DNA of 64,000 nt from the NCBI RefSeq assembly GCF_019748715.1, contig NZ_JACLBZ010000009.1, forward strand, positions 1 through 64,000, in the 5' to 3' direction. The position numbers and the translations under genes are program-made. The first letter of the stretch is position 1; the number at the start of each line of letters is the position of its first letter. Origin of the DNA: Sporosarcina aquimarina (GTDB lineage: Bacteria; Bacillota; Bacilli; Bacillales_A; Planococcaceae). The notes beneath the pieces are model-generated. The model ran no database searches, was not told the origin of the DNA, and saw nothing but the letters and a program-made list of their open reading frames with translations. Below, piece by piece: positions 35,870 to 46,923 of this stretch.

Positions 35870-36000
35870 GGGGTGTACATTGTCGCCGCTTCGCCGCTGG
35901 GGGATTGCCTCCCGCCATGAGCCACCTAGCAAAGAACGCTAGCTGCCTCATGGCTTCGGCCGACCCTGCAGTTGCGGCTTCGCTTTTACGTACAAATTAA
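35870..36000 (+). repeat. Interspersed repeat R2, copy 2
   Basis: GTCGCCGCTTCGCCGCTGGG, ATTGCC, a hairpin region GAGCCACCTAGC..GCTAGCTGCCTC, then CTTCGGCCGACCC and GCAGTTGCGGCTTCGCTTTTA. Same block order as 60888-60992 reversed. Followed after about 75 bp by R1. The whole 35542-36247 gap is repeat DNA; I see no gene with a ribosome site. Confidence 0.75.
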
Positions 36001-36075
36001 AGAGTGCGGTGTTTAAAATAGAAGATATTTCAGTGTCCGCTTTGTAGTTTGCAAAGAATGCTCTCCCCACACTAA

Positions 36076-36185
36076 ACGTAGGCGCCTTACAAGCGGTAGG
36101 CGGAGTGATGAGACAGACAGGGGCCCTTCCTGACTGGCTCATCGCGGGAGCCATCCGCAAGCGCCGAAGTGAGTTCAGTGACGAC
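36076..36185 (+). repeat. Interspersed repeat R1, copy 2
   Basis: CGTAGGCGCCTTACAAGCGG through GAGTTCAGTGACGAC. Only a few differences from copy 1, and the reverse complement of 60681-60787 and 61061-61168. Confidence 0.8.
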
Positions 36186-36247
36186 ACTTCCTTTGCCTGC
36201 CGCCTCACGATTGATAAAAAGCCATACTTTAACTAAGGGCGCATACA

Positions 36248-36276
36248 AAAAAAGCTACCAAATTATTGGTAGCTTT
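36248..36276 (-). terminator. Terminator of mecA
   Basis: AAAGCTACCAA / TTGGTAGCTTT hairpin with TTTTTTTG tail on the minus strand. Confidence 0.9.
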
Positions 36277-36284
36277 CCAGTGGA

Positions 36285-36935
36285 TTATGAAAAATATTTA
36301 TCTATTTGAGCGAAAGCGTCGGACTCCATAACGGCTGTGCCATATTCCTCAATACGATGAATCGACATCTTAGATAGAATGCCGTATTCTGTGATCATAC
36401 TGATAATGTCCTTGGCGCGTTTCGTATCTATAAGAGTGTAATCAAACCGCAAGTTGAGATAATAACGACCCTCAAATGCATACAGCTGAGTTTCAAAAGG
36501 GTCTTCGAGTGAAGCCATTTGAGATGCCAATGGAATCAGCTCATCAAAATCTCTGAATACAAACAACTTATCATTGACTTGCACTTCTTCTTCACTATCC
36601 TCTTCCGTTTCATTGATCGCGTCAAAAATCGGATCGAATAATTCTTCAGGGTCTTCAATGCCAAAAGGAAATTGTGAAGATTCAGCGTTCTTCGGAAGAT
36701 GTGCTCTTGTCACAATCACTTCAATTCCCTCATTCATAGCATTGACTTGAATCCAAAGCGGTCCTTCTACTTCGAACTCTGTATCATCGCCAAGTTCATC
36801 CATCATATCCCAAAAAAGCTCTTCACTTTTATCGCGGTTATACCAAACATCTTCTTTGCTAAAGCCGCGATCTTCAATATCTCCATAAGAAAGATAAAAC
36901 TTTACCGTATTTTCGTTAATGCGCTCTATTTCCAT
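36285..36935 (-). CDS. mecA: Adaptor protein MecA
   Basis: 216-aa adaptor that binds ClpC and targets substrates such as ComK to ClpCP. N-terminal substrate-binding domain (MEIERINENTVKFYLSYGDI), acidic linker (about residues 95-125, rich in Glu/Asp), and C-terminal ClpC-binding domain (LYAFEGRYYLNLRF, then AIMESDAFAQIDKYF-like tail). ATG 9 nt after AGGGAG. Neighbours spx and coiA as in Bacillus. Confidence 0.95.
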   Translation of the reverse strand: MEIERINENTVKFYLSYGDIEDRGFSKEDVWYNRDKSEELFWDMMDELGDDTEFEVEGPLWIQVNAMNEGIEVIVTRAHLPKNAESSQFPFGIEDPEELFDPIFDAINETEEDSEEEVQVNDKLFVFRDFDELIPLASQMASLEDPFETQLYAFEGRYYLNLRFDYTLIDTKRAKDIISMITEYGILSKMSIHRIEEYGTAVMESDAFAQIDKYFS

Positions 36936-37104
36936 CCCTTATCTCTCCCTTCTGTCAAACAGGCCTTCCCCTGTTTTATAATTTAAACTCACTTGCAATG
37001 CTTACTCTTACTATATGTCGACCAAACCGATTTCGAAAGGGTTTATTTCAATTGCCTAAGCATTGAAGCGAAAATCCTAGAGGAATACAAGGGAATTTCA
37101 ATTC

Positions 37105-37158
37105 AAAAAAGCTGATAGGCACAAATGTATCCAGTGTGTCATCCCTATCAGCTTTTGT
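37105..37158 (-). terminator. Terminator of spx
   Basis: AAAAGCTGATAGG / CCTATCAGCTTTTTT arms around a 24-nt loop, just after the spx stop codon. Confidence 0.8.
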
Positions 37159-37165
37159 ATTCAGA

Positions 37166-37564
37166 TTAGTTCACCATTCGCCGCGCTTCGAGCAGCTGAT
37201 AGGCTCTAACTTTTCTCGGTAGGAAACGACGAATCTCATCTTCATTGTACCCTACTTGGAGTCTTTTTTCATCTAGAATGATTGGTCTTCTTAAAAGGCC
37301 CGGATGTTCTTGAATTAATTCATATAACCTTTGAAGCGGCAGACTCTCTACGTCAACATTCAACTTTTGAAAAATCTTGGAACGCGTGGAGATAATTTCA
37401 TCTGTACCGTCTTCTGTCATGCGAAGAATTTGTTTGATTTCTTGAATGTTCAATGGCTCAGAGAAGATATTACGCTCGGTATAAGGAATCTCATGTTCCT
37501 CCAACCATGCTTTTGCTTTCCTACAAGATGTACAACTAGGTGATGTATAAAGTGTAACACCCAT
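37166..37564 (-). CDS. spx: Transcriptional regulator Spx
   Basis: 132-aa ArsC-fold regulator that binds the RNA polymerase alpha subunit under thiol stress. Redox switch CTSC at residues 10-13 ([14 protein letters not shown]), RNAP-contact region and [19 protein letters not shown] near residue 90. Degraded by ClpXP with YjbH (31425-32249). ATG 11 nt after AAAGGA, a rather long spacing. Confidence 0.95.
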   Translation of the reverse strand: MGVTLYTSPSCTSCRKAKAWLEEHEIPYTERNIFSEPLNIQEIKQILRMTEDGTDEIISTRSKIFQKLNVDVESLPLQRLYELIQEHPGLLRRPIILDEKRLQVGYNEDEIRRFLPRKVRAYQLLEARRMVN

Positions 37565-37939
37565 GTATTGACACGTCCTTTCCCACGGCTTACGCTCATT
37601 TAGATTTGATATGTTTAGATTTCAATTTAGAATTATTATAATTTGTCTTCATACTACTCATTATACACATAATCATTCTCAATTAATATAGTTTTTCCAA
37701 AAAAATTATACAGAATTTCGACATTCTTTAGTTCCTACAAATCTGTGCAGAATGATGCTGTTTTATGCGGTAATTGAACATCTTCTCTTTTTATACCCAG
37801 TAATGAATTGATTTAAACCTACTAAAAAGAAAGAAATGGTATTCTCATTTAGAAAGTCGTTCTATCTTTTTCTCTCTCCTCTATAGTACGTACAGATGTA
37901 CTGAAAGGTTTCAATTTAATCCTTATTTTTTTCTGAAAG
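37565..37939. other. spx-trpS intergenic region with spx upstream signals
   Basis: 375 bp without a gene. On the minus strand, about 100 bp above spx, a TATAAT (37665-37660) is directly followed upstream by TGAGAATGATTATGT (37681-37667), which matches 12 of 14 fixed positions of the 7-1-7 Fur box TGATAATnATTATCA. The rest is AT-rich; nothing else recognised. Confidence 0.35.
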
Positions 37940-37968
37940 TTGCATTTTCCAATCGAAATCGATATACT
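37940..37968 (+). promoter_or_regulatory. Promoter of trpS leader
   Basis: -35 TTGCAT (37940-37945), 17-nt spacer, -10 TATACT (37963-37968), just before the T-box leader. Confidence 0.75.
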
Positions 37969-37974
37969 TTAGAG

Positions 37975-39409
<1,435 letters not shown>

Positions 39410-39621
39410 ACGGATCCTCGCCCTTTATCGTTTTCTTTCATCTTATGTATAAGTACATGCCTTTTAGACGAGTACTTTCAACTTGCTTGCACGGAAAGTA
39501 TTAAGAGTAGATGCATGGATCATGAAGAGAATGAACAGAGCGACCACAAGCCCATGTGCCCTATCCGAGCTTTCCCCTCCAACGTTAATTCACTTTATCA
39601 TTTCATCGTTTATTAAAAGTC

Positions 39622-39658
39622 AAAAAAAGGAAAGAGCTACTGTGCTCTTTCCTTTTTC
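39622..39658 (-). terminator. Terminator of fabF
   Basis: AAAAGGAAAGAGC / GCTCTTTCCTTTT around a 6-nt loop, directly after the fabF stop. Confidence 0.9.
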
Positions 39659-39659
39659 A

Positions 39660-40895
39660 TTATATTTTCTTAAATACCAGCGAAGCGTTGTGACCGCCGA
39701 AGCCTAGAGAGTTGCTCATTGCATAGGTGATGTTTGCTTTACGTGCTTCATTGACCACGTAATCTAAATCACATTCTGGATCCGGAGTTTCGTAATTCAT
39801 TGTCGGAGGAATGATGCCCTCCTGCAAAGCCTTTACGGTAAAGATCGCTTCAATACCGCCAGCCGCGCCGAGTAAATGGCCCGTCATGGATTTTGTCGAA
39901 CTCATTGCCAACTTATAGGCATGTTCACCAAACACTGTTTTGGCAGCCATCGTTTCGAATAAATCATTATACGGCGTACTCGTCCCATGCGCGTTAATAT
40001 AATCAATTTGCGTAGGATCAATCTCCGCTTTTTCCAGCGCCTGTACCATTGCACGTGCGCCACCTTCTCCGCCTGGTGCTGGAGCCGTGATATGGTGTGC
40101 ATCTCCAGTAGAACCATAGCCGACGATTTCCGCATAAATTTTTGCGCCACGTTTGACCGCATGTTCATACTCTTCCAAGATCAGAATTCCTGCTCCCTCT
40201 CCCATTACGAATCCATCACGATTCTTATCGAACGGACGAGATGCTTTTTCAGGGTCTTCATTCAAGGAGAGTGCCGTGCTTGCAATGAAACCTGCTACTG
40301 CAAGTGACGTAATCGGCGCTTCTGTTCCTCCAGTGATCATGACGTCTGCATCTCCGCGAAGTATAACTTCAAACGCATCTCCGATCGAGTTCGTGCCGGA
40401 AGCACAAGCTGTTACCGAACAGGAGTTGATGCCTTTTGCTCCAGTGAAAATTGATACTTGTCCTGCCGCCATATCCGGTATCATCATGGGGACAAAAAAT
40501 GGACTGACACGTCGATAGCCTTTTTCAAGGAATGTATTGAATTGGGTTTCATGCGATTCCATACCGCCGATCCCCGACCCGATCCACACGCCTGTGCGAA
40601 GCGCCAGTTCATCATCCAGCTCAAGATCCGCATCCTTCATTGCCATCATGGCAGAAGCGACGGCATAGTGTGTGAAACGATCCATCTTACGTGCGTCTTT
40701 ACGTGAAACAAATTGTTCGATATCGAAATCTTTAACTTCCGCCATCACACGGACCGGGAATTTTTCCTGATCCAGTCGCGTCATAATATCAATGCCGGAT
40801 TTTCCTTCCACAACTGCTTTCCATGAGTCTTCTGCGGTATTTCCTACTGGTGAAACGCCACCGATTCCCGTAATCACTACACGTCGTTTTTCCAA
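39660..40895 (-). CDS. fabF: 3-oxoacyl-ACP synthase II (FabF)
   Basis: 411-aa condensing enzyme that elongates acyl-ACP with malonyl-ACP in type II fatty-acid synthesis. Catalytic Cys in [15 protein letters not shown] (about residue 163), His in [15 protein letters not shown] (about 303) and [12 protein letters not shown] (about 340), and the C-terminal [16 protein letters not shown] start 9 nt after AAAGGA. Second gene after fabH, but 237 bp apart because R4 copy B lies between them. Confidence 0.96.
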   Translation of the reverse strand: MEKRRVVITGIGGVSPVGNTAEDSWKAVVEGKSGIDIMTRLDQEKFPVRVMAEVKDFDIEQFVSRKDARKMDRFTHYAVASAMMAMKDADLELDDELALRTGVWIGSGIGGMESHETQFNTFLEKGYRRVSPFFVPMMIPDMAAGQVSIFTGAKGINSCSVTACASGTNSIGDAFEVILRGDADVMITGGTEAPITSLAVAGFIASTALSLNEDPEKASRPFDKNRDGFVMGEGAGILILEEYEHAVKRGAKIYAEIVGYGSTGDAHHITAPAPGGEGGARAMVQALEKAEIDPTQIDYINAHGTSTPYNDLFETMAAKTVFGEHAYKLAMSSTKSMTGHLLGAAGGIEAIFTVKALQEGIIPPTMNYETPDPECDLDYVVNEARKANITYAMSNSLGFGGHNASLVFKKI

Positions 40896-40915
40896 TTCTA
40901 AACTTCCTTTCTATA

Positions 40916-41107
40916 ATCAATTACGCCTTGGCGTAATTGCGTCCAGATTTTGAATTGTGCATGCACAATTCACTCCTCTCAAAATCTGTGACATCCGCCG
41001 GAGGCATGATTTTTGTTCAGCAGGCGTTTGAACAGCCACTGAACAGGAAACAAAATCGTATTCATGTGACCAACTGTAAAGGTGAGAGTTTTCTGCTGAA
41101 TAAAGAT
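40916..41107. repeat. Structured repeat element R4, copy B (5' of fabF)
   Basis: 192-bp counterpart of 6743-6997. Perfect palindromes on the plus strand: TTACGCC TT GGCGTAA, and the 20-bp GAATTGTGCATGCACAATTC; outer arms CAGATTTTGA and TCAAAATCTG; GTTCAG..CTGAAC around CAGGCG. The 33-nt identical block is 40973-41005. Against copy A the first palindrome shows a compensatory pair (T-A to A-T) and a G-C to G-T change. It lies within the fabH-fabF intercistronic space, 21 bp before the fabF start codon. Confidence 0.75.
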
Positions 41108-41132
41108 CAACTTGTTCGTTCTTTTTAATGTT

Positions 41133-42065
41133 TTACTTACCCCATTTTATACATAAGGCGCCCCATGTCAAGCCGCCACCAAATCCAACCAATACAATCA
41201 CGTCATCATCTTTGACGCGACCTTCCGCTAAATCATCCGTCAATGAAATTGGAATAGAAGCTGCGGAAGTATTGCCGTATTTATGAACGGACTTCGACAT
41301 CTTTTCAATCGGCAATCCTAAGCGCTCACGCGAAGCCTCCATAATGCGTATATTTGCTTGATGAGGAACCAGATAATCCACATCATCTTTAGTAAGTCCT
41401 GCTTTTTCAGTGACTGAGAGCGCAGATTCGCCCATCTGACGGACTGCGAACTTAAATACTTCGCGACCGTTCATTTCGATGAACTCTCTATGGCATAGGT
41501 GTTTACCTCCAGAACCATCCGCACCTAGTTCAAATGAAAGAATTCCTCTTCCTTCACTCACTTTCCCTACAACTGTAGCACCTGCACCATCTCCAAACAA
41601 AACAGCTGTGTTGCGATCTTCCCAGTCTGTAATTTTAGACAGCTTTTCCACCCCGACAACTAAGACATAATCGTACGTGCCTGCTTCGACAAATTGCTTT
41701 GCAGTCACCACACCATATATAAATCCTGCACATGCTGCCGAAACATCCATTGCAGCCGCATTTTTTGCACCCAAACGTTCTTGAATCATTGTTGAAACGG
41801 AAGGAAACGTATAATCCGGTGTCACTGTCGCCACTAGGATAAGACCTATCTGATCAGGGCGAATTTCTGCCGATGCGAGCGCTTCTTTCGCCGCTTCAAA
41901 AGCCATGTCTGATGTATTCGTATCATCATCTGCAATCCTGCGTTCTTCGATACCTGTGCGTGTACGAATCCATTCATCTGAAGTATCTATTCGTTTTTCC
42001 AAATCTTCATTCGTCAAAACATGTGGCGGGTTGTATTTCCCCATACCCAGCAGCCCTGCTCTCAT
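41133..42065 (-). CDS. fabH: 3-oxoacyl-ACP synthase III (FabH)
   Basis: 310-aa initiating condensing enzyme joining acyl-CoA primers to malonyl-ACP. Catalytic triad segments: [12 protein letters not shown] (Cys about 113), [11 protein letters not shown] (His) and [12 protein letters not shown] (Asn). Start is the ATG before [10 protein letters not shown], matching family N-termini; an ATG eight codons upstream lacks a good site. Transcribed from a consensus promoter whose start overlaps a FapR operator; first gene of fabH-fabF. Confidence 0.96.
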   Translation of the reverse strand: MRAGLLGMGKYNPPHVLTNEDLEKRIDTSDEWIRTRTGIEERRIADDDTNTSDMAFEAAKEALASAEIRPDQIGLILVATVTPDYTFPSVSTMIQERLGAKNAAAMDVSAACAGFIYGVVTAKQFVEAGTYDYVLVVGVEKLSKITDWEDRNTAVLFGDGAGATVVGKVSEGRGILSFELGADGSGGKHLCHREFIEMNGREVFKFAVRQMGESALSVTEKAGLTKDDVDYLVPHQANIRIMEASRERLGLPIEKMSKSVHKYGNTSAASIPISLTDDLAEGRVKDDDVIVLVGFGGGLTWGALCIKWGK

Positions 42066-42095
42066 TTCATCTACCCCGTTTCTTATCATCTATTA

Positions 42096-42140
42096 TTAGT
42101 ACCTGGTGTTAATTATAGAAGAAAATCGCTCACTTTTCAA
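42096..42140 (-). promoter_or_regulatory. fabH promoter with FapR operator
   Basis: Minus strand: -35 TTGAAA (42140-42135), 17-nt spacer, -10 TATAAT (42117-42112), then the 17-bp imperfect palindrome TTAGTACC-T-GGTGTTAA (42096-42112, plus strand). The palindrome is of the FapR type (TTAGTACC half-site), whose binding is released by malonyl-CoA. Confidence 0.85.
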
Positions 42141-42243
42141 TACAAGGACACTTTTTCGTCAAAATTAAATTTATTTATTATTTCATCGTTTTGATCGGCT
42201 ATGGTATGATGAAGTTTGAAATAGACTAGTCGAGGTGAAAATC

Positions 42244-42426
42244 ATGCAATATATTATGACATTTGTTTGGTCATTCCTATTAGTTGCCATGTTGAACTAT
42301 GTTGCAGGTTCAATTGTCGAGGCACCATTTGACTTCATGACAGGTGTAATCGTCTCTATCGTTATGGCTGTTGTTGTACTTATTATCACAGCAATTATCC
42401 CTGATGAAGCTCCAGCAGACGTATAA
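42244..42426 (+). CDS. yjzD: DUF2929 small membrane protein, YjzD-like
   Basis: 60-aa peptide with two membrane helices (about residues 3-24 and 32-53) and a short acidic tail IPDEAPADV. The pattern MQYIMTFVWSFLLVAMLNYV and VEAPFDFMTGVIVSI matches YjzD, encoded near fabH in Bacillus; overproduction there affects segregation, but its normal role is unclear. ATG 42244 is 6 nt after GAGGTG. Divergent from fabH, with the FapR promoter in the gap. Confidence 0.82.
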   Translation: MQYIMTFVWSFLLVAMLNYVAGSIVEAPFDFMTGVIVSIVMAVVVLIITAIIPDEAPADV

Positions 42427-42431
42427 CACAT

Positions 42432-42471
42432 AAAAAGCGTAAGAACTATTGACAGTTCTTACGCTTTTTAA
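42432..42471. terminator. Bidirectional terminator between yjzD and clpB
   Basis: AAAAAGCGTAAGAACT / AGTTCTTACGCTTTTT, a perfect 16-bp stem. Confidence 0.93.
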
Positions 42472-42482
42472 AATTTCACAGA

Positions 42483-44633
42483 TTAATCTTTCTTGATGAG
42501 CTGAACAACTAATTGTCCATCTTCCATCGACAATTGAATTTGTTCGTCTTCCTGCAGACTACCTCTAATCACTTCTTTAGCGACCTTCGTTTCCACATGA
42601 CGCTGAATAAATCGCTTCAACGGCCGTGCACCAAAATCCGCATCTGCACCTTCCGCCACAATCCAGTTCACGACGTCTTCATCGTAGCTTAACGTCGCAT
42701 CCTGCATTGCCAAACGTTCCACTAAATCACCCAACATTTTGCGGGTAATCGACTTGAACGAGTCCGCCGTTAACGAGTGAAAGATAATGATGTCATCCAT
42801 CCGGTTCAACAACTCGGGTTTAAAATGGCGGCGTAACTCTGCCATAATCAAGTCTTCTTTTGCATGATCTCCGTCTTCTAAGTTGCCTTCTAATAAATAA
42901 GCAGAGCCGATATTGGATGTCATAATCACAACGGTATTCGTAAAGTTGACCAACCGCCCTTGACTGTCTGTTATCCGACCGTCATCCAAAATCTGCAGCA
43001 AAATGTTCGCCACATCTGGATGCGCCTTCTCGATTTCATCCAGCAGCACGACAGCATACGGGTTTCGTCGAACAGCCTCCGTTAATTGACCGCCTTCTTC
43101 GTAGCCGATATATCCTGGAGGTGCCCCAACAAGACGTGACACACTATGCTTCTCCATATATTCAGACATGTCGATCCGGACGAAATGATCTTCAGAATCA
43201 AATAAAGTGGCAGCCAGCGTCTTCGCCAATTCCGTTTTCCCGACACCAGTCGGACCTAAGAATAAGAACGATCCAATCGGCTTATTCGGATCTTGAATTC
43301 CTGCACGTGCACGCCAAACAGCTTCCGTCACGAGCTGCACCGCGTTATCTTGACCAATAACGCGTTCTTTCAATGTTTCATGCAAACGAAGTAACTTCTC
43401 CCGCTCACCTTCCACAAGTTTCGTCACAGGAATGCCTGTCCAACGGGCTACGATGGAAGCAATTTCTTCTTCCGTCACTTCTTCACGCAACAAACGAAGG
43501 TCCTGACTTCCTTCCAATGGACTCTCAAGCGCTTTTAATTCTTTTTCCAATTCAGGAATTTTACCATACTGCAATTCAGCAGCTTTATTCAAATCAAAAC
43601 GAGCTTGCGCATCTTCCAGTTCTCTTCGATAGCGATCGAGTTCTTCCCGCTTGCTCTGAACTTCCTTCAGTGCTGTTTTTTCAGAATCCCACTGCTCACG
43701 CATATCTTTAGATGAATCTTTCAGTTGCTGCAACTCTTCTCGCAGCGTAACCAATCGAGATTGACTCATGGAATCTTTTTCTTTCCGCAAAGCCTGCTCT
43801 TCAATCTCGAGTTGCATGATTCGGCGAGTTACTGCATCTAATTCTTGCGGCATCGAATCGATTTCTGTCCGAATCATCGCGCTAGCTTCGTCAATCAAAT
43901 CGATCGCTTTGTCGGGCATGAAACGCTCGGTTAAATAACGATCCGATAACGTGGCGGCAGCGACCAAAGCACGGTCATGTATCCGTACACCGTGATGCAG
44001 TTCAAAACGTTCTTTCAATCCTCGCAAAATTGAAACGGTATCTTCAACAGATGGCTCGCGCACCATCACTTGTTGGAAACGACGTTCTAATGCTGGATCT
44101 TTCTCGATATACATACGATACTCATCAAGCGTTGTCGCACCGATACAGTACAGCTCACCTCTAGCAAGCATCGGTTTCAGCATATTCCCTGCATCCATCG
44201 CGCCCTCCGTTTTCCCCGCGCCGACAATCGTATGAATTTCATCAATAAATAAGATTATTTCGCCATCGCTGTCTTTCACCTGCTTGAGGACACCTTTAAG
44301 ACGTTCTTCAAATTCTCCCCGATACTTGGCACCTGCAATGAGCGCACTCATATCCAGTTCAAAGATTTTACGGTCCTTCAAATCTTCCGGCACGTCACCT
44401 TTGACAATTCGCTGTGCCAACCCTTCAACGATTGCAGTTTTACCAACACCTGGTTCCCCGATTAGCACAGGATTATTTTTTGTTTTTCTAGACAAAATTC
44501 GGATCACATTTCGTATTTCTTCATCCCGGCCAATGACCGGATCCATTTTTCCATTTTTCACTTCATCAACAAGATTACGACCAAATTGCTCAAGTGGTGA
44601 GCGCTGGTCTTCTTGTACACCATCCATACGCAT
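42483..44633 (-). CDS. clpB: ClpB disaggregase lacking the N-terminal domain
   Basis: 716-aa AAA+ chaperone; full-length ClpB is about 860 aa. Present: NBD1 (Walker A GEPGVGKT, Walker [10 protein letters not shown]), the long coiled-coil middle domain (about residues 255-375, rich in Glu/Lys/Gln) that marks ClpB rather than ClpC/ClpE, and NBD2 ([21 protein letters not shown]-terminal [11 protein letters not shown]). Missing is the roughly 145-residue Clp_N domain: the protein starts just before the NBD1 linker. The start has its own AAAGGTGG site and a promoter with a CtsR box, so it looks like a genuine short form and not a recent truncation. It should rescue aggregated proteins with DnaK. 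Confidence 0.93.
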   Translation of the reverse strand: MRMDGVQEDQRSPLEQFGRNLVDEVKNGKMDPVIGRDEEIRNVIRILSRKTKNNPVLIGEPGVGKTAIVEGLAQRIVKGDVPEDLKDRKIFELDMSALIAGAKYRGEFEERLKGVLKQVKDSDGEIILFIDEIHTIVGAGKTEGAMDAGNMLKPMLARGELYCIGATTLDEYRMYIEKDPALERRFQQVMVREPSVEDTVSILRGLKERFELHHGVRIHDRALVAAATLSDRYLTERFMPDKAIDLIDEASAMIRTEIDSMPQELDAVTRRIMQLEIEEQALRKEKDSMSQSRLVTLREELQQLKDSSKDMREQWDSEKTALKEVQSKREELDRYRRELEDAQARFDLNKAAELQYGKIPELEKELKALESPLEGSQDLRLLREEVTEEEIASIVARWTGIPVTKLVEGEREKLLRLHETLKERVIGQDNAVQLVTEAVWRARAGIQDPNKPIGSFLFLGPTGVGKTELAKTLAATLFDSEDHFVRIDMSEYMEKHSVSRLVGAPPGYIGYEEGGQLTEAVRRNPYAVVLLDEIEKAHPDVANILLQILDDGRITDSQGRLVNFTNTVVIMTSNIGSAYLLEGNLEDGDHAKEDLIMAELRRHFKPELLNRMDDIIIFHSLTADSFKSITRKMLGDLVERLAMQDATLSYDEDVVNWIVAEGADADFGARPLKRFIQRHVETKVAKEVIRGSLQEDEQIQLSMEDGQLVVQLIKKD

Positions 44634-44659
44634 AAACATCCACCTTTCGTTTGTTTGAC

Positions 44660-44688
44660 TTTGACTATCTTTGATTAATTTAATTATA
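44660..44688 (-). promoter_or_regulatory. clpB promoter region with CtsR box
   Basis: Minus strand -10 TATAAT (44688-44683) followed by AATCAAAGATAGTCAAA (44676-44660), a near-perfect CtsR heptad repeat ([A/G]GTCAAA-NAN-[A/G]GTCAAA, one mismatch), 27 nt above the start codon. A further GTCAAA follows directly. Class III heat-shock control is expected. Confidence 0.8.
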
Positions 44689-44756
44689 GTCTCTTTTCTA
44701 CGAGAAGTAAATTGATTTGCTTAGTTAAGAGTTACTTTATTATGTGGTTATTTCCC

Positions 44757-44790
44757 ATAAAAAAACCGTTTGCATTATGCAAACGGCCAA
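44757..44790 (-). terminator. Terminator of the rraA-like gene
   Basis: CCGTTTGCA / TGCAAACGG with a TTTTTTT tail on the minus strand. Confidence 0.88.
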
Positions 44791-44798
44791 TATAATTT

Positions 44799-45278
44799 TT
44801 ACACCAATTTCCGCGGCGCCACGACAACCCCATCTTCATCTGCGTAGACATAGTGTCCGGGAATCCATTCGACATTTCCGAAATGAAGGACTTCTCCAAT
44901 TTGACCTTCGCCTCGTTTAATACTTTTCACTGGCATGCTGCCGATTGCCATGACTCCGATTTCTTGTGTGCCGAGATCTGCCGTATCGCGTGCACATCCA
45001 TAGATGATAACGCCAGCCAGTTTTCGATTTTGCGCAATTTCGCCAAGCATGTCCCCCATTAATGCGCAGCGCTTTGAGCCTCCTCCGTCAACAACGAGTA
45101 CATTGCCTTCAGGAATCGTTTGCAGTGCTTCTTTTACCAAGACATTGTCTTCGAAGACTTTAACTGTGGAAATCGGCCCCGAGAATCGTTTGTGTTTGCC
45201 ATACGAGTTGAATTCCACGGTGCATACTTGTAGTTCATCGATGAAGTCATCGCATAAATCTGCTGTTTTTACTGACAT
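44799..45278 (-). CDS. RraA-family protein
   Basis: 159-aa member of the RraA fold. Segments: TADLCDDFIDELQVC, VVDGGGSKRCALMGDMLGEIA, and GVIIYGCARDTADLGT. E. coli RraA inhibits RNase E; class II members are 4-hydroxy-4-methyl-2-oxoglutarate/oxaloacetate aldolases with the G-x20-R-D motif, which GCARD satisfies. Firmicutes generally lack canonical RNase E, so an aldolase or unknown role is as likely as RNase regulation. ATG after GGGGGAATAGGGAA. Confidence 0.82.
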   Translation of the reverse strand: MSVKTADLCDDFIDELQVCTVEFNSYGKHKRFSGPISTVKVFEDNVLVKEALQTIPEGNVLVVDGGGSKRCALMGDMLGEIAQNRKLAGVIIYGCARDTADLGTQEIGVMAIGSMPVKSIKRGEGQIGEVLHFGNVEWIPGHYVYADEDGVVVAPRKLV

Positions 45279-45406
45279 TTCCCTATTCCCCCTAATAGAT
45301 ACTGTTTAACGCTACATCCTTCATATTCGACAAAATTTTGCAATTCCTTCTTTTTCATAGACTGAAATAAAAGATTACAGGGCGAGTAGTCCGAGGGATG
45401 GCGGTC

Positions 45407-45536
45407 CGGGGATTTGCGCTCTGGGTGGACGCTTACCGTGGGGCGTGCGTCTTGAGACCCCGCAGGAAGCGTAGCGAACGAGGAGGCTCAAGGCCACGCC
45501 CCCCGGAAAGCATACCGTCTGAAGCGTAAATCCCGT
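45407..45536 (+). repeat. Interspersed repeat R3, second good copy
   Basis: GC-rich: left end GGGGATTTGCGCTCTGG, middle GACCCCGCAGGAAGCGTAGCG and GAGGAGGCTC, right end CTGAAGCGTAAATCCC, the two ends forming an imperfect inverted repeat. Same plan as 30768-30899. It fills the rraA-yitW gap. Confidence 0.75.
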
Positions 45537-45571
45537 TCCACTCACCCCGTCTGTTTTTATTTTAAACAGCA

Positions 45572-45602
45572 CAAAAAAACCATACCACAAAGAGTATGGT
45601 TC
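45572..45602 (-). terminator. Terminator of yitW
   Basis: AACCATAC / GTATGGTT with TTTTTTTG tail on the minus strand, just past the stop codon. Confidence 0.85.
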
Positions 45603-45613
45603 GGTGATGCATA

Positions 45614-45925
45614 TTAGCGTACGCCCAGTGCCATCTTAGCGTAACGGGACATATTATCTCGGGACCATGGCGGGTTCCAGACAATGTCAACTTCTGTATC
45701 TTTTACTTCAGGAAGTTCCATTAACTCCTGTTTGATGTTGGCTACGATTTGCGGCCCCATCGGACAGCCCATGGAAGTCAATGTCATCGTGATTTTTGCC
45801 AGACCTTCATCGAGCAGCTCGGCGTTATACACTAACCCTAAGTTGACAATATCGACACCTAACTCCGGGTCAATGACGTTCTCCAACGCGCCAAACAGGT
45901 AATCTTTGATTTCATCTTTGCTCAT
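45614..45925 (-). CDS. yitW: MIP18/DUF59 family iron-sulfur assembly factor (YitW)
   Basis: 103-aa DUF59 domain protein: ENVIDPELGVDIVNLGLVY at the start, TLTSMGCPMGPQI with the conserved Cys, and VDIVWNPPWSRDNMSRYAK. SufT/PaaD relatives help Fe-S cluster maturation; the precise role in Bacillus is inferred. ATG after AGAGAGGAG. Same strand as yitV, 46 bp downstream. Confidence 0.9.
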   Translation of the reverse strand: MSKDEIKDYLFGALENVIDPELGVDIVNLGLVYNAELLDEGLAKITMTLTSMGCPMGPQIVANIKQELMELPEVKDTEVDIVWNPPWSRDNMSRYAKMALGVR

Positions 45926-45971
45926 CGGAATACTCCTCTCTGTTGTGTGCTATCTTCATCTTACCAACATA

Positions 45972-46748
45972 CTACCTTGCAATCAAATGCTGTGCAAGCC
46001 AATCGACTGACGCGAGCATACCGGGACGCGAAACAGCATGACCTGATTCCTCTTCCGGCATCCAGCCCAAACGTTCCGGATGGTCTTTATAGTCTTGCTG
46101 AATTTCAGAATAAAATTCATTTGTAAGTTCAAACGGCACAAGTGTATCCTGCTCGCCGTGCCACATGAAAAGCGGGCGACGATTCAGTCTGTTTGGATTT
46201 TTCGACAAATCTACTTGCTCCAATGCAGCGAAAAGTTGTTCGCGTTCAGCTGGGGTAACCGGTAATTCTTTGCCGGCTCGTTCCGCGTAAGCGATCTGTC
46301 CTTTGGCAAGTCGTGTAAAAGCTGGAGAACCCATCATAACGGAAGCTGCGTCTATCCAGTCATAGCTCGCGAGGCAGCCGAATGTCGTGATGCCGCCCAT
46401 AGACGTACCACCGACACCGATTGACGTGCTGTTCTCTATTAGATCTTTCGCTTTCAACTCTTGATGAATCACGTCTGCTTCCTTAATTGAAGTTAAGACA
46501 ATTTCCCAAAACCGCAGTTGCAGTTGAAATTCATCGTTCGATTCTGAACGTGCTCCATGCAACTTCGCATCCGGCAAAATTACCCGGATTCCTTGCTTCG
46601 CTAAATTGTAAGCATAATGCAAGTTATGCTCTTTAGCGCTCATGAATCCATGAAAAAAGATGACCGTAGGAATATGTTCTTGCTCTTTGGATTGGTCTAC
46701 GATATGTAGTACAGGGATATGTTGCCACTGTTCCGAACGAATGATCAT
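45972..46748 (-). CDS. yitV: Alpha/beta hydrolase, YitV-type esterase
   Basis: 258-aa serine hydrolase of the dienelactone/prolyl-oligopeptidase type. VIFFHGFMSAKEHNLHY (oxyanion region), nucleophile elbow GVGGTSMGGI (Ser near residue 137), WHGEQDTLVPF (Asp) and ESGHAVSRPG (His). Substrate unknown. ATG after AAAAGAGGAATTTGA. Divergent from yitU. Confidence 0.88.
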   Translation of the reverse strand: MIIRSEQWQHIPVLHIVDQSKEQEHIPTVIFFHGFMSAKEHNLHYAYNLAKQGIRVILPDAKLHGARSESNDEFQLQLRFWEIVLTSIKEADVIHQELKAKDLIENSTSIGVGGTSMGGITTFGCLASYDWIDAASVMMGSPAFTRLAKGQIAYAERAGKELPVTPAEREQLFAALEQVDLSKNPNRLNRRPLFMWHGEQDTLVPFELTNEFYSEIQQDYKDHPERLGWMPEEESGHAVSRPGMLASVDWLAQHLIAR

Positions 46749-46923
46749 TCAAATTCCTCTTTTCTGACAAATGTGTACTGTTATTTTAGGATAACAACAA
46801 TTACGATAGAAGACAAAAACTTCGCCTTGCCCTTGATTTTTTGACTTACTTGCTCCATTAACGATAAACTATGAAGATATAATGAGTAGACTTAATCATA
46901 TCACTATAGTAGGAGAGGATACG

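Noticed and set aside
35702-35932. Two opposing 67-72-aa frames in the coiA-mecA gap
   Set aside because: They lie in R2 repeats and neither is preserved in the copies at 61 kb.
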